NCBI GenBank assembly: GCA_012960115.1
Contig: DUBX01000008.1
Coordinates: 615 to 35,483 of the forward strand
DNA: 34,869 nucleotides
Direction: 5' to 3'
Source of the DNA: Porticoccaceae bacterium
GTDB taxonomy: Bacteria > Pseudomonadota > Gammaproteobacteria > Pseudomonadales > Porticoccaceae
Below, piece by piece: positions 25,780 through 34,717 of the stretch. The notes beneath the pieces were generated by a model. That model had not been told where the DNA came from. It did no database searches and saw only the letters and a program-made list of their open reading frames with translations. Numbering within the stretch: position 1 is the first letter of the stretch; each line of letters starts with the position of its first letter. Both the position numbers and the translations under genes were made by a program.

Positions 25780-27086
25780 ACTTTCTCTGTCAGCGACGAG
25801 AGTTCTGAACGAACTTCAGGTTCACTCGTTTTACCGATGAGAGCTCGTTGATATGTGCCTTCGGCCTCGTGCTCTGCTCGCTCAGTTCCAGCAGCTTTAG
25901 CCAGTTCTTGTATGCGAAGCTGGGTAACCTCAGGCACCAATTGTCCAGCACGCTCAAGCCCTTTTAATCTTGACCAAACGGCCTGTTTCTTGCGAACCTG
26001 GTGCGGTTGAAATCCATCCATGTCACGCGGCCCAAGCTCGCCCTCTATAATCAAGGCCCCAGCTTCAATGGCAGAAGCCAACAACTCTTCGCCCTTTTTA
26101 GTGCGCGTGATCACACCGTTGAAACCTGCATCATCGCCAGAAGGGTCCCCGCCCGGCCAAATATCTGAGGCCGCAATATCAGCTCCCTCTCCGATGGCAT
26201 CCGCACAGATTTTACAACGAAATTGCAGGCGCCAGCCGGCCTCATCACCCCACATTTCATTGTAGGTTTTTTCAAAGCTCCGCCCATTCTTAGTTTCTAA
26301 TCTGGTCGCGCCTGGGTTGCCATGACCGCGATAGCGAAACAGAGACAAATCCTGTTCTCGAATACCGAAGTCATCAAGAACATCCTGTGATTTCCCAAGC
26401 TCTGAAGCTCCACCACAAACAATGGCCATCTTGTAGCGACAATATTGGTCTACCCGTGGGTCTTGCTCCGCCAAATTTCTAAGGGCTGTCACGTCACAGG
26501 GTTTACCGACAAAGGCAAAAGTTTGCTTGCGCTCCAACAATTGCATTACATCCACTAATGGAGCCGCGGGACCATAGCGGGACCCAGCAGCATCCAATAC
26601 TTGGGCGGTGGTGAAGCTAAGTTGACGCTCAGTACGCATAGGCTTGTCTGCAGAGGCTGCCACATGAAGAATGAAATCAACCTTACCACTATCCAGAAGA
26701 TGAGAAGCCAAGGCAGTCATCACCCCGCCTGTTGCAGCTTTATAGCGGATTTGCTCATCACCAGCATAGCCTACATCCATTCGGCGATAGGGCCCCCAAA
26801 CTGGATCGATTTTTGAGTTCTCATCAATTTCAGAATCCGGTAAGCCGCCAATTCTTGTGCCCGGACAACCGCGATAGATCTGTTGCACCGCTTCCGCCTG
26901 AACCGGCGCTATCTGCATTGGCCGCAATCGCCCTTCAGGTGTCATGGTCATCTGCACGTTTTGTGAACCAGCAATGCTTTCACATAATCCACAGCCAATA
27001 CAAAGACCGTTGCTCACGATATCTGAAATTTTTGGCGCACTTTCATTGGACCCTGTGAATCGAGATTTAGTTTCAATTTTATCCAT
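25776..27086 (-). CDS. FrhB-like iron-sulfur flavoprotein (F420 hydrogenase/dehydrogenase beta-subunit family)
   Basis: This 436-residue protein is of the FrhB/FpoF/HCAR family. The N-terminal domain has CIGCGLCESIAG followed by a further Cys in YRGCPGTRIGG, a usual ligand set for a [4Fe-4S] cluster. The flavin-binding domain has YKAATGGVMTALASHLL, AFVGKPCDVTALRNL and the later FRCKICADAIGEGADIAASDIW, including another Cys pair. Members bind FAD and shuttle electrons between iron-sulfur clusters and a carrier or substrate; some use F420, others reduce chlorophyll or bilin-like compounds. Many bacterial members have no known substrate. I see no F420-related gene here. It is the first gene of a two-gene unit with the racemase-like protein. 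Confidence 0.82.
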   Translation of the reverse strand: MDKIETKSRFTGSNESAPKISDIVSNGLCIGCGLCESIAGSQNVQMTMTPEGRLRPMQIAPVQAEAVQQIYRGCPGTRIGGLPDSEIDENSKIDPVWGPYRRMDVGYAGDEQIRYKAATGGVMTALASHLLDSGKVDFILHVAASADKPMRTERQLSFTTAQVLDAAGSRYGPAAPLVDVMQLLERKQTFAFVGKPCDVTALRNLAEQDPRVDQYCRYKMAIVCGGASELGKSQDVLDDFGIREQDLSLFRYRGHGNPGATRLETKNGRSFEKTYNEMWGDEAGWRLQFRCKICADAIGEGADIAASDIWPGGDPSGDDAGFNGVITRTKKGEELLASAIEAGALIIEGELGPRDMDGFQPHQVRKKQAVWSRLKGLERAGQLVPEVTQLRIQELAKAAGTERAEHEAEGTYQRALIGKTSEPEVRSELSSLTEKV

Positions 27087-27241
27087 AGCATTTTCTCAGA
27101 CATTTACTGGGTTTGACGAGTAATTCAAGAAAGCTTAACATTTCTAAAAATGAAAATAGATGGTCAATTATGCAAAGCAGATTTCTATAAATGGAAAGAA
27201 TAACGGCATTGCCAATTCGATACCAGTTCGGCTTGAGCTAT

Positions 27242-27515
27242 CTAAAAAGAATAAGTAACCGTTGCCCCTACCCTAACATCGGCATCGAACATTACCATTG
27301 GAGTTTGTTGGTTGGCTGTCGTGCTGATGATCTGCCCCGCCACTGCCCAGTGGTCGTTGATACTGTAGTCTAGGCCTAAGGAGACAAACAGCGAGTCTGC
27401 CGCTAGGTCGCCTTGTAAGGTTGAGGAGATAACCAGGTTGCCGTTAGACAGCGCGTTGCGGTAACGCACCAGCCATGAACCAAAGATGCCTTCGTTGACT
27501 ATCGTTTGCTGAGGG
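27242..27515 (-). repeat. 274-bp direct repeat, intact copy (3' end of DUF1302 gene)
   Basis: This is the C-terminal coding part of the intact DUF1302 gene, the probable source of the decayed copy at 24565-24838. The two copies flank the FrhB/racemase module in direct orientation. Confidence 0.9.
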
Positions 27516-28666
27516 GTAAGGCCTTTGCTTTCGTTAAGCACTTTATTGGCTTGAACCCCCAGACTAATAGACTGGTCGCTAGAGATGGCGTATTCAAAGC
27601 CTAAAGAGGCGCCAAGCTGGTCTTTTTCAATGTCTAGGCCCGAACCCGCAACGGTAATCCCTGGAAAGGGAGATTCGTTAGGTAGCACGCCGAGGCTGAC
27701 GGCTAGGTCTGCATTAAGTAGCAACTTACCAATGGCGCGGTTGGCGCTAAAACCCAGCAGGACAAAATCGTTCTTCTTTGCTAGTGCGTCACCGTAGCCC
27801 GCCACAGGGTAGTCATAACGTAGCTGGTTTTCGTAAAGGTATGCCGCCATGAAAGAGATGTCGCTACTTTCAAAGGACTTGCGCCATTGGGTGCCGGCTT
27901 CAAACAGAGTCTGGCTGTCGCGCTTATAGTCGCCAATGTTGTAGCCTGTATTGGCATAAAAGGGACTGCCCGGCACCGCAACAGGGTTAAATTCGGGATA
28001 AAGGTTAATAAAGCTAGACCACTGGCTGTCGGCAGCAAAGACGTCCCACACCAGCATCCATTGGTTAAGCCGTGCGTCTTCTATGTCTATGATGGTGAAA
28101 TCACGGAATTCGGTGTGGTTAATCACATCCAACACTGAATTACCCACGGTTTCGCCCCAGACCACGGTTTGGCGCCCAAATTTAAGGCTTTGCTGGTCAA
28201 AACTACGCTGCAGATAAAGCTCGTTAATGCGGTATTCAGTGGCAATATTATCGTTGTTGGCTTGGTACTCGTAGTCGTCTTTCCAGTACCAGCGCGCCTG
28301 GCCGGTGGACTGCAGTAACCAACCTGGAGCAAAGGCATTCTGATAGCGAAAATTAAGCCCCAGCCGGTTGTTTTCAAGGTCTGCTTGTTTAGGTATGCGT
28401 AGCCCTAGTATTGGCTCTACGCTGTGATTGTTAACCTGCCAATAGAGTTGCTGGCTTAATCGAACGGTAAAGCCGTCTAGCCAAGAGGCCTCTTTAGTAG
28501 TCTCAGGACTGTCAAAGGCATCGCCGAACAGGTCATCGTCAAAATTCAGCTCGTCGCCAAAGGGGTCGCCTGTAGGTTCTTCAGCCTTAGTGCCCTGCCC
28601 AGCCACCACCGTTGCTAGTACTAGCAGCGCTATGGCAAATGGGTAGAGGAATAAACGCTTTAGCAT
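27242..28666 (-). CDS. DUF1302-like outer-membrane protein
   Basis: This 474-residue protein has a signal peptide (LYPFAIALLVLATVVAG), an acidic spacer (GDELNFDDDLFGDAFD), then many alternating aromatic strands and a C-terminal TYSF ending in Phe, as expected of a beta-barrel inserted by BAM. Internal blocks LYLQRSFDQQSLKFGRQTVV and VLDVINHTEFRDF resemble the DUF1302 porin-like family. It is 12 bp after the LolA-like gene and the last of three co-directional genes, so it is likely the outer-membrane part of the MMPL/LolA-like export set (inference). Its last 274 bp are repeated further left. Confidence 0.78.
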   Translation of the reverse strand: MLKRLFLYPFAIALLVLATVVAGQGTKAEEPTGDPFGDELNFDDDLFGDAFDSPETTKEASWLDGFTVRLSQQLYWQVNNHSVEPILGLRIPKQADLENNRLGLNFRYQNAFAPGWLLQSTGQARWYWKDDYEYQANNDNIATEYRINELYLQRSFDQQSLKFGRQTVVWGETVGNSVLDVINHTEFRDFTIIDIEDARLNQWMLVWDVFAADSQWSSFINLYPEFNPVAVPGSPFYANTGYNIGDYKRDSQTLFEAGTQWRKSFESSDISFMAAYLYENQLRYDYPVAGYGDALAKKNDFVLLGFSANRAIGKLLLNADLAVSLGVLPNESPFPGITVAGSGLDIEKDQLGASLGFEYAISSDQSISLGVQANKVLNESKGLTPQQTIVNEGIFGSWLVRYRNALSNGNLVISSTLQGDLAADSLFVSLGLDYSINDHWAVAGQIISTTANQQTPMVMFDADVRVGATVTYSF

Positions 28667-28678
28667 CGGGTCATTAAC

Positions 28679-29563
28679 CTATTGGGTTTGGGCTCTAAGC
28701 GCTTCAAGGCCCATTTCGCGGTAGGCGTTGTCGGTCAGGGTGCGCTGGGTAAGAAAGGCGTCATTAATGTCGAGGTCGGTGTAGATTTCAACAAAGGCCA
28801 TATTGGACAAGCGGTTGCTCACCAGGTTCATCATGGTGACAGACCGGGCCAGCCAGTTGTCGTTGACTAACTCAACACGCGAGGCCATGACGCGCTTGAT
28901 CTCTTTACCGTACTTGTCGTACATCTCTGAGCGCAGGACGACGTAGCGTTCCTGGTCTATGTAATGCACAGTGCGCGAATAGCGGCTTTTCTTGGCTCTC
29001 TCGGCGTTGGGAAGAGACTCAACCTTCCACACCCTGCGACCGCTCTGAGTGGCGTCCTCGAGCAGTTTAAAGCTGTATTCGGCAAGCTTACCGGTGTCGG
29101 TGTCTTCAGTGGTAAATTCTGAGCCAAAGATCGAGGCCGGTTCGGTCTCTTCATCTGAATCGCCGCCGGCAATGCGTTTTACTCGGCCAAGCGCGGAAAG
29201 GTACAGCCAAGTCTGATTGTTACGCCCAGCTTCGTCATAACCATAGGTAAGCATGCCTATGCCTCGCTCTGCTGGGGGTTCTAAGGTAATGGTGAGGCTC
29301 TTGGTGTCTTTGTTGTCTTTACCGTGATTGATAGACACAGACTCAAGCACTTTGACTCTGGGTCGCTCAGCGCAGGCGATGCGGCCCTTGTTGACGCCAA
29401 ACGTGCAGCTTGAGAGTTTAAGCCGAGTAAAGGACGAGTCGTTGGTCGATCGACGGGTATCTTCCACCGTCTGCATAATAGCCTCACCGGTGAGCTCTTC
29501 AGCGGACAGGTTAACGGCAAGTGCTGTGATGCACATAAATTTTAGGACTTTAAACAGTGTCAC
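28679..29563 (-). CDS. Outer membrane lipoprotein-sorting (LolA-like) periplasmic protein
   Basis: This 294-residue protein has a signal peptide (VLKFMCITALAVNLSAE) and a LolA-like fold known from exporter operons, where it is annotated outer membrane lipoprotein-sorting protein (Pfam LolA_like). Visible blocks are GIGMLTYGYDEAGRNNQTWL and YLSALGRVKRIAGG, SIFGSEFTTED, and RYVVLRSEMYDKYGKEIKRV. It probably binds a lipid between the inner-membrane pump and the outer-membrane protein (inference). Its start overlaps the MMPL stop by 4 bp, so the two are translated together. Confidence 0.85.
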   Translation of the reverse strand: MTLFKVLKFMCITALAVNLSAEELTGEAIMQTVEDTRRSTNDSSFTRLKLSSCTFGVNKGRIACAERPRVKVLESVSINHGKDNKDTKSLTITLEPPAERGIGMLTYGYDEAGRNNQTWLYLSALGRVKRIAGGDSDEETEPASIFGSEFTTEDTDTGKLAEYSFKLLEDATQSGRRVWKVESLPNAERAKKSRYSRTVHYIDQERYVVLRSEMYDKYGKEIKRVMASRVELVNDNWLARSVTMMNLVSNRLSNMAFVEIYTDLDINDAFLTQRTLTDNAYREMGLEALRAQTQ

Positions 29564-32256
29564 GCGGTCACTCCTTTGAAATCAATGCGGGTGTCGACGT
29601 TGTCTACGCCGAAGGATGGCTTAAATATAATGATCATGGCCGGAATTAAGAAAAGGTCACAAAACAGTGCAAAGAAGATAGACAGTGAGCCAAAGAAGCC
29701 GACTTTTGCCATACCCAGATAATCTGAGAAGCTAAGCACGGCAAAGCCTAACCCTATAACCATGGTGGTGAACATGACTGCCTGGCCAACCTCACGTATG
29801 GCACTCTCAAGCGCGATGCTAATGCTTTTGGATTTGGTGAGCTCAACCCTGTAATGCGTCATAAAATGAATGGTGTCATCAACTGCAATCCCTAATATAA
29901 CCGGTGCAATAAGCAAGGTGTCTGTATCTAGCGGTATACCTAGCAGCCCCATTAAGCCAAACGCTAAAAACGCGGGTATTGCGTTGGGTATCATGCCCAT
30001 TACCCCACCCCTGAGCGACCCTAGGGTGATAATCATGATCAAGCTGATCAGCACCAATGCCAGTGCAAATCCGTTAAATTGAGAACGTGCGATCTCGTCT
30101 GACACCACCATGAACGTTGCCATGGTGCCAGTGAGGACAATCTCTAGGTCCGGATAGGCGGTTTTAAGATGAGCGAACCTTGCTTCAATATCCAGTTCGA
30201 CCTCAGCAAACATCTGTTGATAGCCAAAGGAGCCCATGCTGCGCGAGGTAACCGCTATGTGAGAGCGGCTATAGTCATCTGAGACCAGATTGCGCCGGTC
30301 TTCTGGGTTGGCGCTATTAAACAAATATAGCAACTGTGACACGGCCTGATTGCTCTCTGGAATACGATAAAACTCAGGATTGTCGTCGTTCATGACTTGG
30401 TTGGTGTCTTTGACGATATTCGCCAGAGAATAGGTGCGACCGATGGTGTTTGGGTAGCGCTCCTCAAGGCTGGTCTGCAACTCATCAACCGCAGCCAAAA
30501 GATCTACATCAAGCATGCCATCAACCGTCTTTGTATCGATCATAACTTCCATGTCCTGTGACCCAGCCATATTATTGTCAACAACATTGACGGCTACAGC
30601 TAAGGGATGATCATCTTTAAACAACCCGCTAATGTTGGTGTCGATGACAATTTTGGTCGAGCCATAGATGCAGAGCGCCAAAATGATAGCGAAGAAAGCC
30701 AGAATGAGGCGTGGCGCACCCTCAATAATGGTGGGCACGCGGGCCAGTATTTGTTGGTGAGCGTTAATAATCCAATAGGTTAGCGCGATAACGGTATTAA
30801 TAAACAGGCCAAGCATGCCACCAAGGACGGCAAAAATGGCGGTTGCCGTCGCCAGTGCAATGACGAGCTTAGGCCCGTTGCCTAAAGCGTGCCATCGATC
30901 ACCCAGACGATCCGCTACGCTGCCCTTTTCAGTGACGGCCGTGGGATGCCAGAGATCTAATAGTATGGGTAACAACACGATAGTGAAGAAAAACGCTAGC
31001 ACAACCCCAAAAGCGCACATCAAGGCAAAGATTCTAATCGGCTCAAGGTTAGAGGTGGCCAGAACCAAAATACCTGCAGCGGTGGTGACCGTGGTGAGTA
31101 AAATAGCCAGGCCTACTTTTTCGTATGACTTAGTAAGCGCAGCATAGTGCTCTATGCCCTCTCGCCTGAAACTGAAATAGGCACTCATGACATGTACGCA
31201 GTCTGCAATACCGACTGAAAATATAAGTAATATGGTTAGCGCAATCATACTAGACAGTGTTACGCCTAGCAGTACCGTGACGCCCCAGCACCAGGCCACG
31301 CTTAAAGTGATTGTAACCATAGACCAAACCAGCGCGCTGGCTGAGCGGAACAGTACCCACAGTAACACCGCAAAGATAATAACCATGAGAAAGCCCAAAA
31401 TTCGCAGCTGCTCAAGCACGTCTTGCATTTGGCTCATAATGGTCGGTTCACCGACGGGGTAATACATCAATTGCTCATCGTACTGGCCATAGACGGCTTC
31501 CAGAGCGTCACTAAAGTCTAGATAGTCCCGTGGGTCGACGTCTCTGTACTCAACCTCTTGAATGACGGCCTCCTCATCAAAAGACACGTCAAAGTCACTA
31601 AAGCTGTCGTCTAACTCTACACCTGCAATGTCAACCGCTGACTCGTAACCCTCGATCGGTACGGTACCAAAGTCGGTTTGCACTAAGATGCCGCCATAGC
31701 CGCCGTCTTTGGAATAAAAAGACGATACGTAATCGGGTTGTGCCATAGCTCGTGCTTTAAAACTATTAAGGTCTTCGGCAGTTTCTGGCAGCGCCTTTGG
31801 CAGTAACCTGCCCGACAGAAGTGCATCGCCCACGCTCTCTTGCAGGCGAATATTGGCCAGTGACTTAACACGACGAATGTGAATCAGTTGATCTAAATCT
31901 ACACTCGAAAATTTCGCGGGATCAAGGCTTTGCCAGTTCTCTAAATCTAAGGTGAGCTGTTGCATAGCAGTGAGAGACTGGGTTGAGAAAACATCGCCGT
32001 CGGTTGGTTTATAAATGATAAAGACTGACCGATCGCTACCAAACTGCCGCCTAAATTCATCCAATGCGATCTGCGCTGGACTCTCATCCTGCATAAAAGA
32101 CTCAGACGAAAGATCAAATACTGTACGAGTGGCCATGGCATAAAACATCCCGATGGACACTAACGTCAATACGATGAGAACTAATCGTTTAGACCGCAGT
32201 ACTCTATCGGGCATTTTGGCAAAAACCGCAGTTAAACCAAAAAGAAATTTGTCCAT
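29560..32256 (-). CDS. MMPL/RND-superfamily lipid or hydrophobic-compound exporter
   Basis: This 898-residue inner-membrane protein has two repeats. Each has one helix, a large periplasmic loop and a cluster of helices: a helix near residues 25-45, a loop to about 270, helices to about 500, a helix near 520, a second loop, then helices from about 725. Conserved features include ALTILLIFSVGIADCVHVMSA and ILGIAVDDTIHFMTHY, with the acidic residues used for proton coupling in helix 4 and its counterpart. It is related to HpnN and other lipid exporters. AAGGG lies 7 nt before the ATG. It heads an operon with the LolA-like and DUF1302 genes, suggesting trans-envelope export of a lipid-like molecule; the cargo is unknown. 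Confidence 0.88.
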   Translation of the reverse strand: MDKFLFGLTAVFAKMPDRVLRSKRLVLIVLTLVSIGMFYAMATRTVFDLSSESFMQDESPAQIALDEFRRQFGSDRSVFIIYKPTDGDVFSTQSLTAMQQLTLDLENWQSLDPAKFSSVDLDQLIHIRRVKSLANIRLQESVGDALLSGRLLPKALPETAEDLNSFKARAMAQPDYVSSFYSKDGGYGGILVQTDFGTVPIEGYESAVDIAGVELDDSFSDFDVSFDEEAVIQEVEYRDVDPRDYLDFSDALEAVYGQYDEQLMYYPVGEPTIMSQMQDVLEQLRILGFLMVIIFAVLLWVLFRSASALVWSMVTITLSVAWCWGVTVLLGVTLSSMIALTILLIFSVGIADCVHVMSAYFSFRREGIEHYAALTKSYEKVGLAILLTTVTTAAGILVLATSNLEPIRIFALMCAFGVVLAFFFTIVLLPILLDLWHPTAVTEKGSVADRLGDRWHALGNGPKLVIALATATAIFAVLGGMLGLFINTVIALTYWIINAHQQILARVPTIIEGAPRLILAFFAIILALCIYGSTKIVIDTNISGLFKDDHPLAVAVNVVDNNMAGSQDMEVMIDTKTVDGMLDVDLLAAVDELQTSLEERYPNTIGRTYSLANIVKDTNQVMNDDNPEFYRIPESNQAVSQLLYLFNSANPEDRRNLVSDDYSRSHIAVTSRSMGSFGYQQMFAEVELDIEARFAHLKTAYPDLEIVLTGTMATFMVVSDEIARSQFNGFALALVLISLIMIITLGSLRGGVMGMIPNAIPAFLAFGLMGLLGIPLDTDTLLIAPVILGIAVDDTIHFMTHYRVELTKSKSISIALESAIREVGQAVMFTTMVIGLGFAVLSFSDYLGMAKVGFFGSLSIFFALFCDLFLIPAMIIIFKPSFGVDNVDTRIDFKGVTA

Positions 32257-32660
32257 TGGCGAACCCTTGTAAGTGACCCTTTAAATCTAAATGTCTTGTC
32301 AAACTTTTAAGCATAAGTATACAGAACGAGCACCCTTCAACGCTAGGCTATAAAGATAGGGCTGTAGTTCTGCGTTAATCAGAAATATTGAATGACTTGA
32401 ATCTAAAGAGGCAACGAGCGTCGTCGTACAGATGGAAACTTTAGTTAGTTACCCCTTTCTAAGAAATCCACCTTTATCTCCCGATAAAGAACCTCATAAA
32501 CAAGGACGTTTATGAGACCTAACATGAGATGATGCTTTTGACCGATCGTATAGGTACAGAAAGCACCCCTTCCATACCTATACATTAATGACTAGACTCG
32601 CTATGATCAGGCAAGCCCTTTTAGTCGGTCTAAACAAAACATCTAATTCTGGAGAGTTTT
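32257..32660. other. 404-bp gap between the divergent MMPL operon and the NTF2-like gene
   Basis: I see no coding potential in this gap. It should hold both divergent promoters. The clearest structures are the inverted repeat at 32493-32516, a TATGAT box at 32602-32607 upstream of the NTF2-like gene without a good -35, and GGAGAG just before that gene's ATG. Confidence 0.5.
32493..32516. repeat. Perfect 9-bp inverted repeat in the MMPL/NTF2-like intergenic region
   Basis: CTCATAAAC (32493-32501) and GTTTATGAG (32508-32516) are exact reverse complements around the 6-bp AAGGAC. This suits a dimeric regulator site or a short hairpin. Confidence 0.55.
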
Positions 32661-33191
32661 ATGAATAAAACACTATTAAGTATCAGCATACTGCTACTAG
32701 CCCAGTTTTCGTTTGCCGCACATCATGAGGCCGGCGAGACGGCGGGAAAAACAATTATTGGCCACGAGATATCAGACGACGGCGTTAGGCTTAATATCCA
32801 CGCTGGCGACCTGGCCACGGTTGAAATTTGGGTTAATTATGTTCAGGCCCACAATGATCGTGACCTTGAGGCTATCAACAACGCCAATGCTGCGGACTTT
32901 AAGGGTTGGGCGCCAAATGGTGTAGTCGTTGACGGCCCAGCGGCGCACGCGGCTTTTCTAAAGGAATGGTTCGCCACATCAAACCCTACATGGGAGTACA
33001 AGTACGGCATTGCCAATGACGTTACTGAAGAAGACGGCAGCATTCAGCAATGGGTAACTTCAGGCGTGAAAGTGACTGACACTGCTGGCGGCGAAGAGGT
33101 CATCTCGCATCAAATATTCGACGCACGTATTGAAAATGGCAAAGTTAAAATGCTTTTAGTTTACGCGAGGCCCGATACTGCTGAGGAATAA
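32661..33191 (+). CDS. Secreted NTF2-like (SnoaL-type) protein
   Basis: This 176-residue protein has a clear signal peptide (MNKTLLSISILLLAQFSFA, cleavage near residue 19-20) and a His/Glu-rich start to the mature part. The rest fits the NTF2/SnoaL cone fold: VEIWVNYVQAHNDRDLEAIN, ADFKGWAPNGVVVDG, AFLKEWFATSNPTWEYKY, and a final strand VKMLLVYARP. Function and ligand are unknown, and no catalytic set can be picked out with confidence. GGAGAG precedes the ATG and a terminator follows, so it appears to be a single-gene unit. Confidence 0.8.
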   Translation: MNKTLLSISILLLAQFSFAAHHEAGETAGKTIIGHEISDDGVRLNIHAGDLATVEIWVNYVQAHNDRDLEAINNANAADFKGWAPNGVVVDGPAAHAAFLKEWFATSNPTWEYKYGIANDVTEEDGSIQQWVTSGVKVTDTAGGEEVISHQIFDARIENGKVKMLLVYARPDTAEE

Positions 33192-33239
33192 GCGACTAGG
33201 TAATGCTCAACGTTATATCTTTGAGCGCTAACTAGAATA

Positions 33240-33269
33240 AAGCCTCTTACGAGTTAAGGGGCTTTTTTT
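33240..33269 (+). terminator. Intrinsic terminator after the NTF2-like gene
   Basis: AAGCCTCTTA pairs with TAAGGGGCTT (one G-U pair) around a 5-nt loop, followed by seven T. It is close in sequence to the terminator at 24506-24534. Confidence 0.88.
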
Positions 33270-33466
33270 GTGGTGAGACTGTGCCCCTTCTCAACTGATG
33301 TCGATCGCCACGATGGCCAATGAAATTGCAATGTTTGAATCAAAAGACAATTACAAATATACTCAATTCATAAAAACATAAGAATCTAAGGGCGCCGTAA
33401 TACTGTGCTGGCAACGCCAATCGCAAACCTGTGCCCGGTGACCCAAATCATAGAGGCGGAACCATT

Positions 33467-34636
33467 ATGCAAGACATTACTCAATCTATAGAGGCCTGCG
33501 CAGCCTACTATGGCGATGACGCAGACGCCGTTCGACAGTATCTTATTGAAGGTCAAAAACGTGCCCTAGCCCTACCCAACCGAGGGCCGCTGCGGTTTAA
33601 AGACAATGGCGACATTCACAGTGATATTCTTGAAGCCTATTCAACCTATGGTTTTTACATCTTTGAAAACGCTCTGCGTGACGAAGAAGTCAACGATCTT
33701 AAAAACGACCTAGACGCCATGCGTGATAACTTCCCTACTGAAATGGGTGCCCCCACCGACGCCAAAGGGCGACCAGCCCTGGGCGCAGATACCACCGGGT
33801 TTACCCTGCAATGGGCAAAACCCCTGTCTGACCCCCTTGGCGGTACACAAATGGCCAACGGCCGGCACCAAGTTAAGCTATTTGAACCCAAACCCGGCGC
33901 AGATGCCCCTCAGGCAACCCCTGTATACCTTGGCGGCTCGCTACAGTTTTCTAAGGCTTGTGTGGTTACCTATGCCCACCCCGGGCTGTTAAAGATGGCA
34001 GAAGCCATTAACGGCAGTGACTTTACGCCCTTTCACGAAGGTCTGTTTATTAAAGATGCCGGGCTAGGTGCCGCGGTGTCTTGGCACCAAGATGGCGACA
34101 CCCACTGGGATAACCCTGATTTTGATGAAGACATTCACGGCTTTAACTTTATGGGTCAAGTCTATGGCAGTACCGCCGTCAATGGCGTTTGGGTACTACC
34201 GGGCACCCACAAACATGGCCGCGTAGACATTGTGAAACTAATGGCCGAGGCCGGCACCGAGCGCCTGCCCAATGCCGTGCCTATCATTTGTAATTCTGGC
34301 GATGTGGTGATTAACAACCGTCAAATATTACACGGCTCATTTGCCAACACCGGCTTTGAAACAAGGGTCTCGGTTAACTTTGGCTTCCACCGCCGCTCAT
34401 CGGTGTTAAACGTGCACGGGGCGGGCATTCACGCAGAAGCGGTAACCTTTGACGAAGACTTTATAAAAAACCGCTCACGCCTCATTGGCCTAGCGATAGA
34501 GGCCAGAAAGCAACGCTTCCACGATGAAGTGCCCTACGAGTATGCTCCCGATGCCAACGCCAAAGACCAACCGGTATGGAACGACGCAGCAATGGCTGCG
34601 CTCAAGAACTATAACTTGATGGATTTAAGTATTTAA
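33467..34636 (+). CDS. Phytanoyl-CoA dioxygenase (PhyH) family protein
   Basis: This 389-residue protein belongs to the PhyH branch of Fe(II)/2-oxoglutarate oxygenases. The iron ligands are probably H207 and D209 (SWHQDGDTHWD) and H289 (QILHGSFANTG), with R300 (FETRVSVNFGFHRR) to bind 2-oxoglutarate. The core double-stranded beta helix also shows VNGVWVLPGTHKHG and NSGDVVINNRQ. I chose the ATG at 33467 (MQDITQSIEACAAYYG) over one at 33431, because GGCGGA lies just upstream and the earlier residues look non-coding. The hydroxylation substrate is unknown. The last codons and stop lie in an 8-bp tandem repeat. Confidence 0.85.
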   Translation: MQDITQSIEACAAYYGDDADAVRQYLIEGQKRALALPNRGPLRFKDNGDIHSDILEAYSTYGFYIFENALRDEEVNDLKNDLDAMRDNFPTEMGAPTDAKGRPALGADTTGFTLQWAKPLSDPLGGTQMANGRHQVKLFEPKPGADAPQATPVYLGGSLQFSKACVVTYAHPGLLKMAEAINGSDFTPFHEGLFIKDAGLGAAVSWHQDGDTHWDNPDFDEDIHGFNFMGQVYGSTAVNGVWVLPGTHKHGRVDIVKLMAEAGTERLPNAVPIICNSGDVVINNRQILHGSFANTGFETRVSVNFGFHRRSSVLNVHGAGIHAEAVTFDEDFIKNRSRLIGLAIEARKQRFHDEVPYEYAPDANAKDQPVWNDAAMAALKNYNLMDLSI

Positions 34637-34671
34637 GTGTTTAAGTGTTTAAGTGTTTAAGTGTTTAAGTC
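34624..34671 (+). repeat. Six tandem 8-bp units covering the PhyH stop codon
   Basis: The unit TTTAAGTG is repeated six times; the first ends in A and the last in C instead of G. The array begins two codons before the stop (TAA, 34634-34636) and runs 35 bp past it. Because 8 is not a multiple of 3, a change in copy number before the stop would alter the reading frame at the very end of the protein. Confidence 0.92.
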
Positions 34672-34717
34672 TCGACAAACTGTAAAGCGAAGCACTTCCT
34701 TGTGCACGAGAACTTGA

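Noticed and set aside
25776-27086. True F420-reducing hydrogenase beta subunit
   Set aside because: No hydrogenase large or small subunit and no F420 genes are present; the family has many non-F420 members in bacteria.
34624-34671. CRISPR array
   Set aside because: The units are 8 bp and directly adjacent with no spacers, and no cas genes are present; it is a simple tandem repeat.
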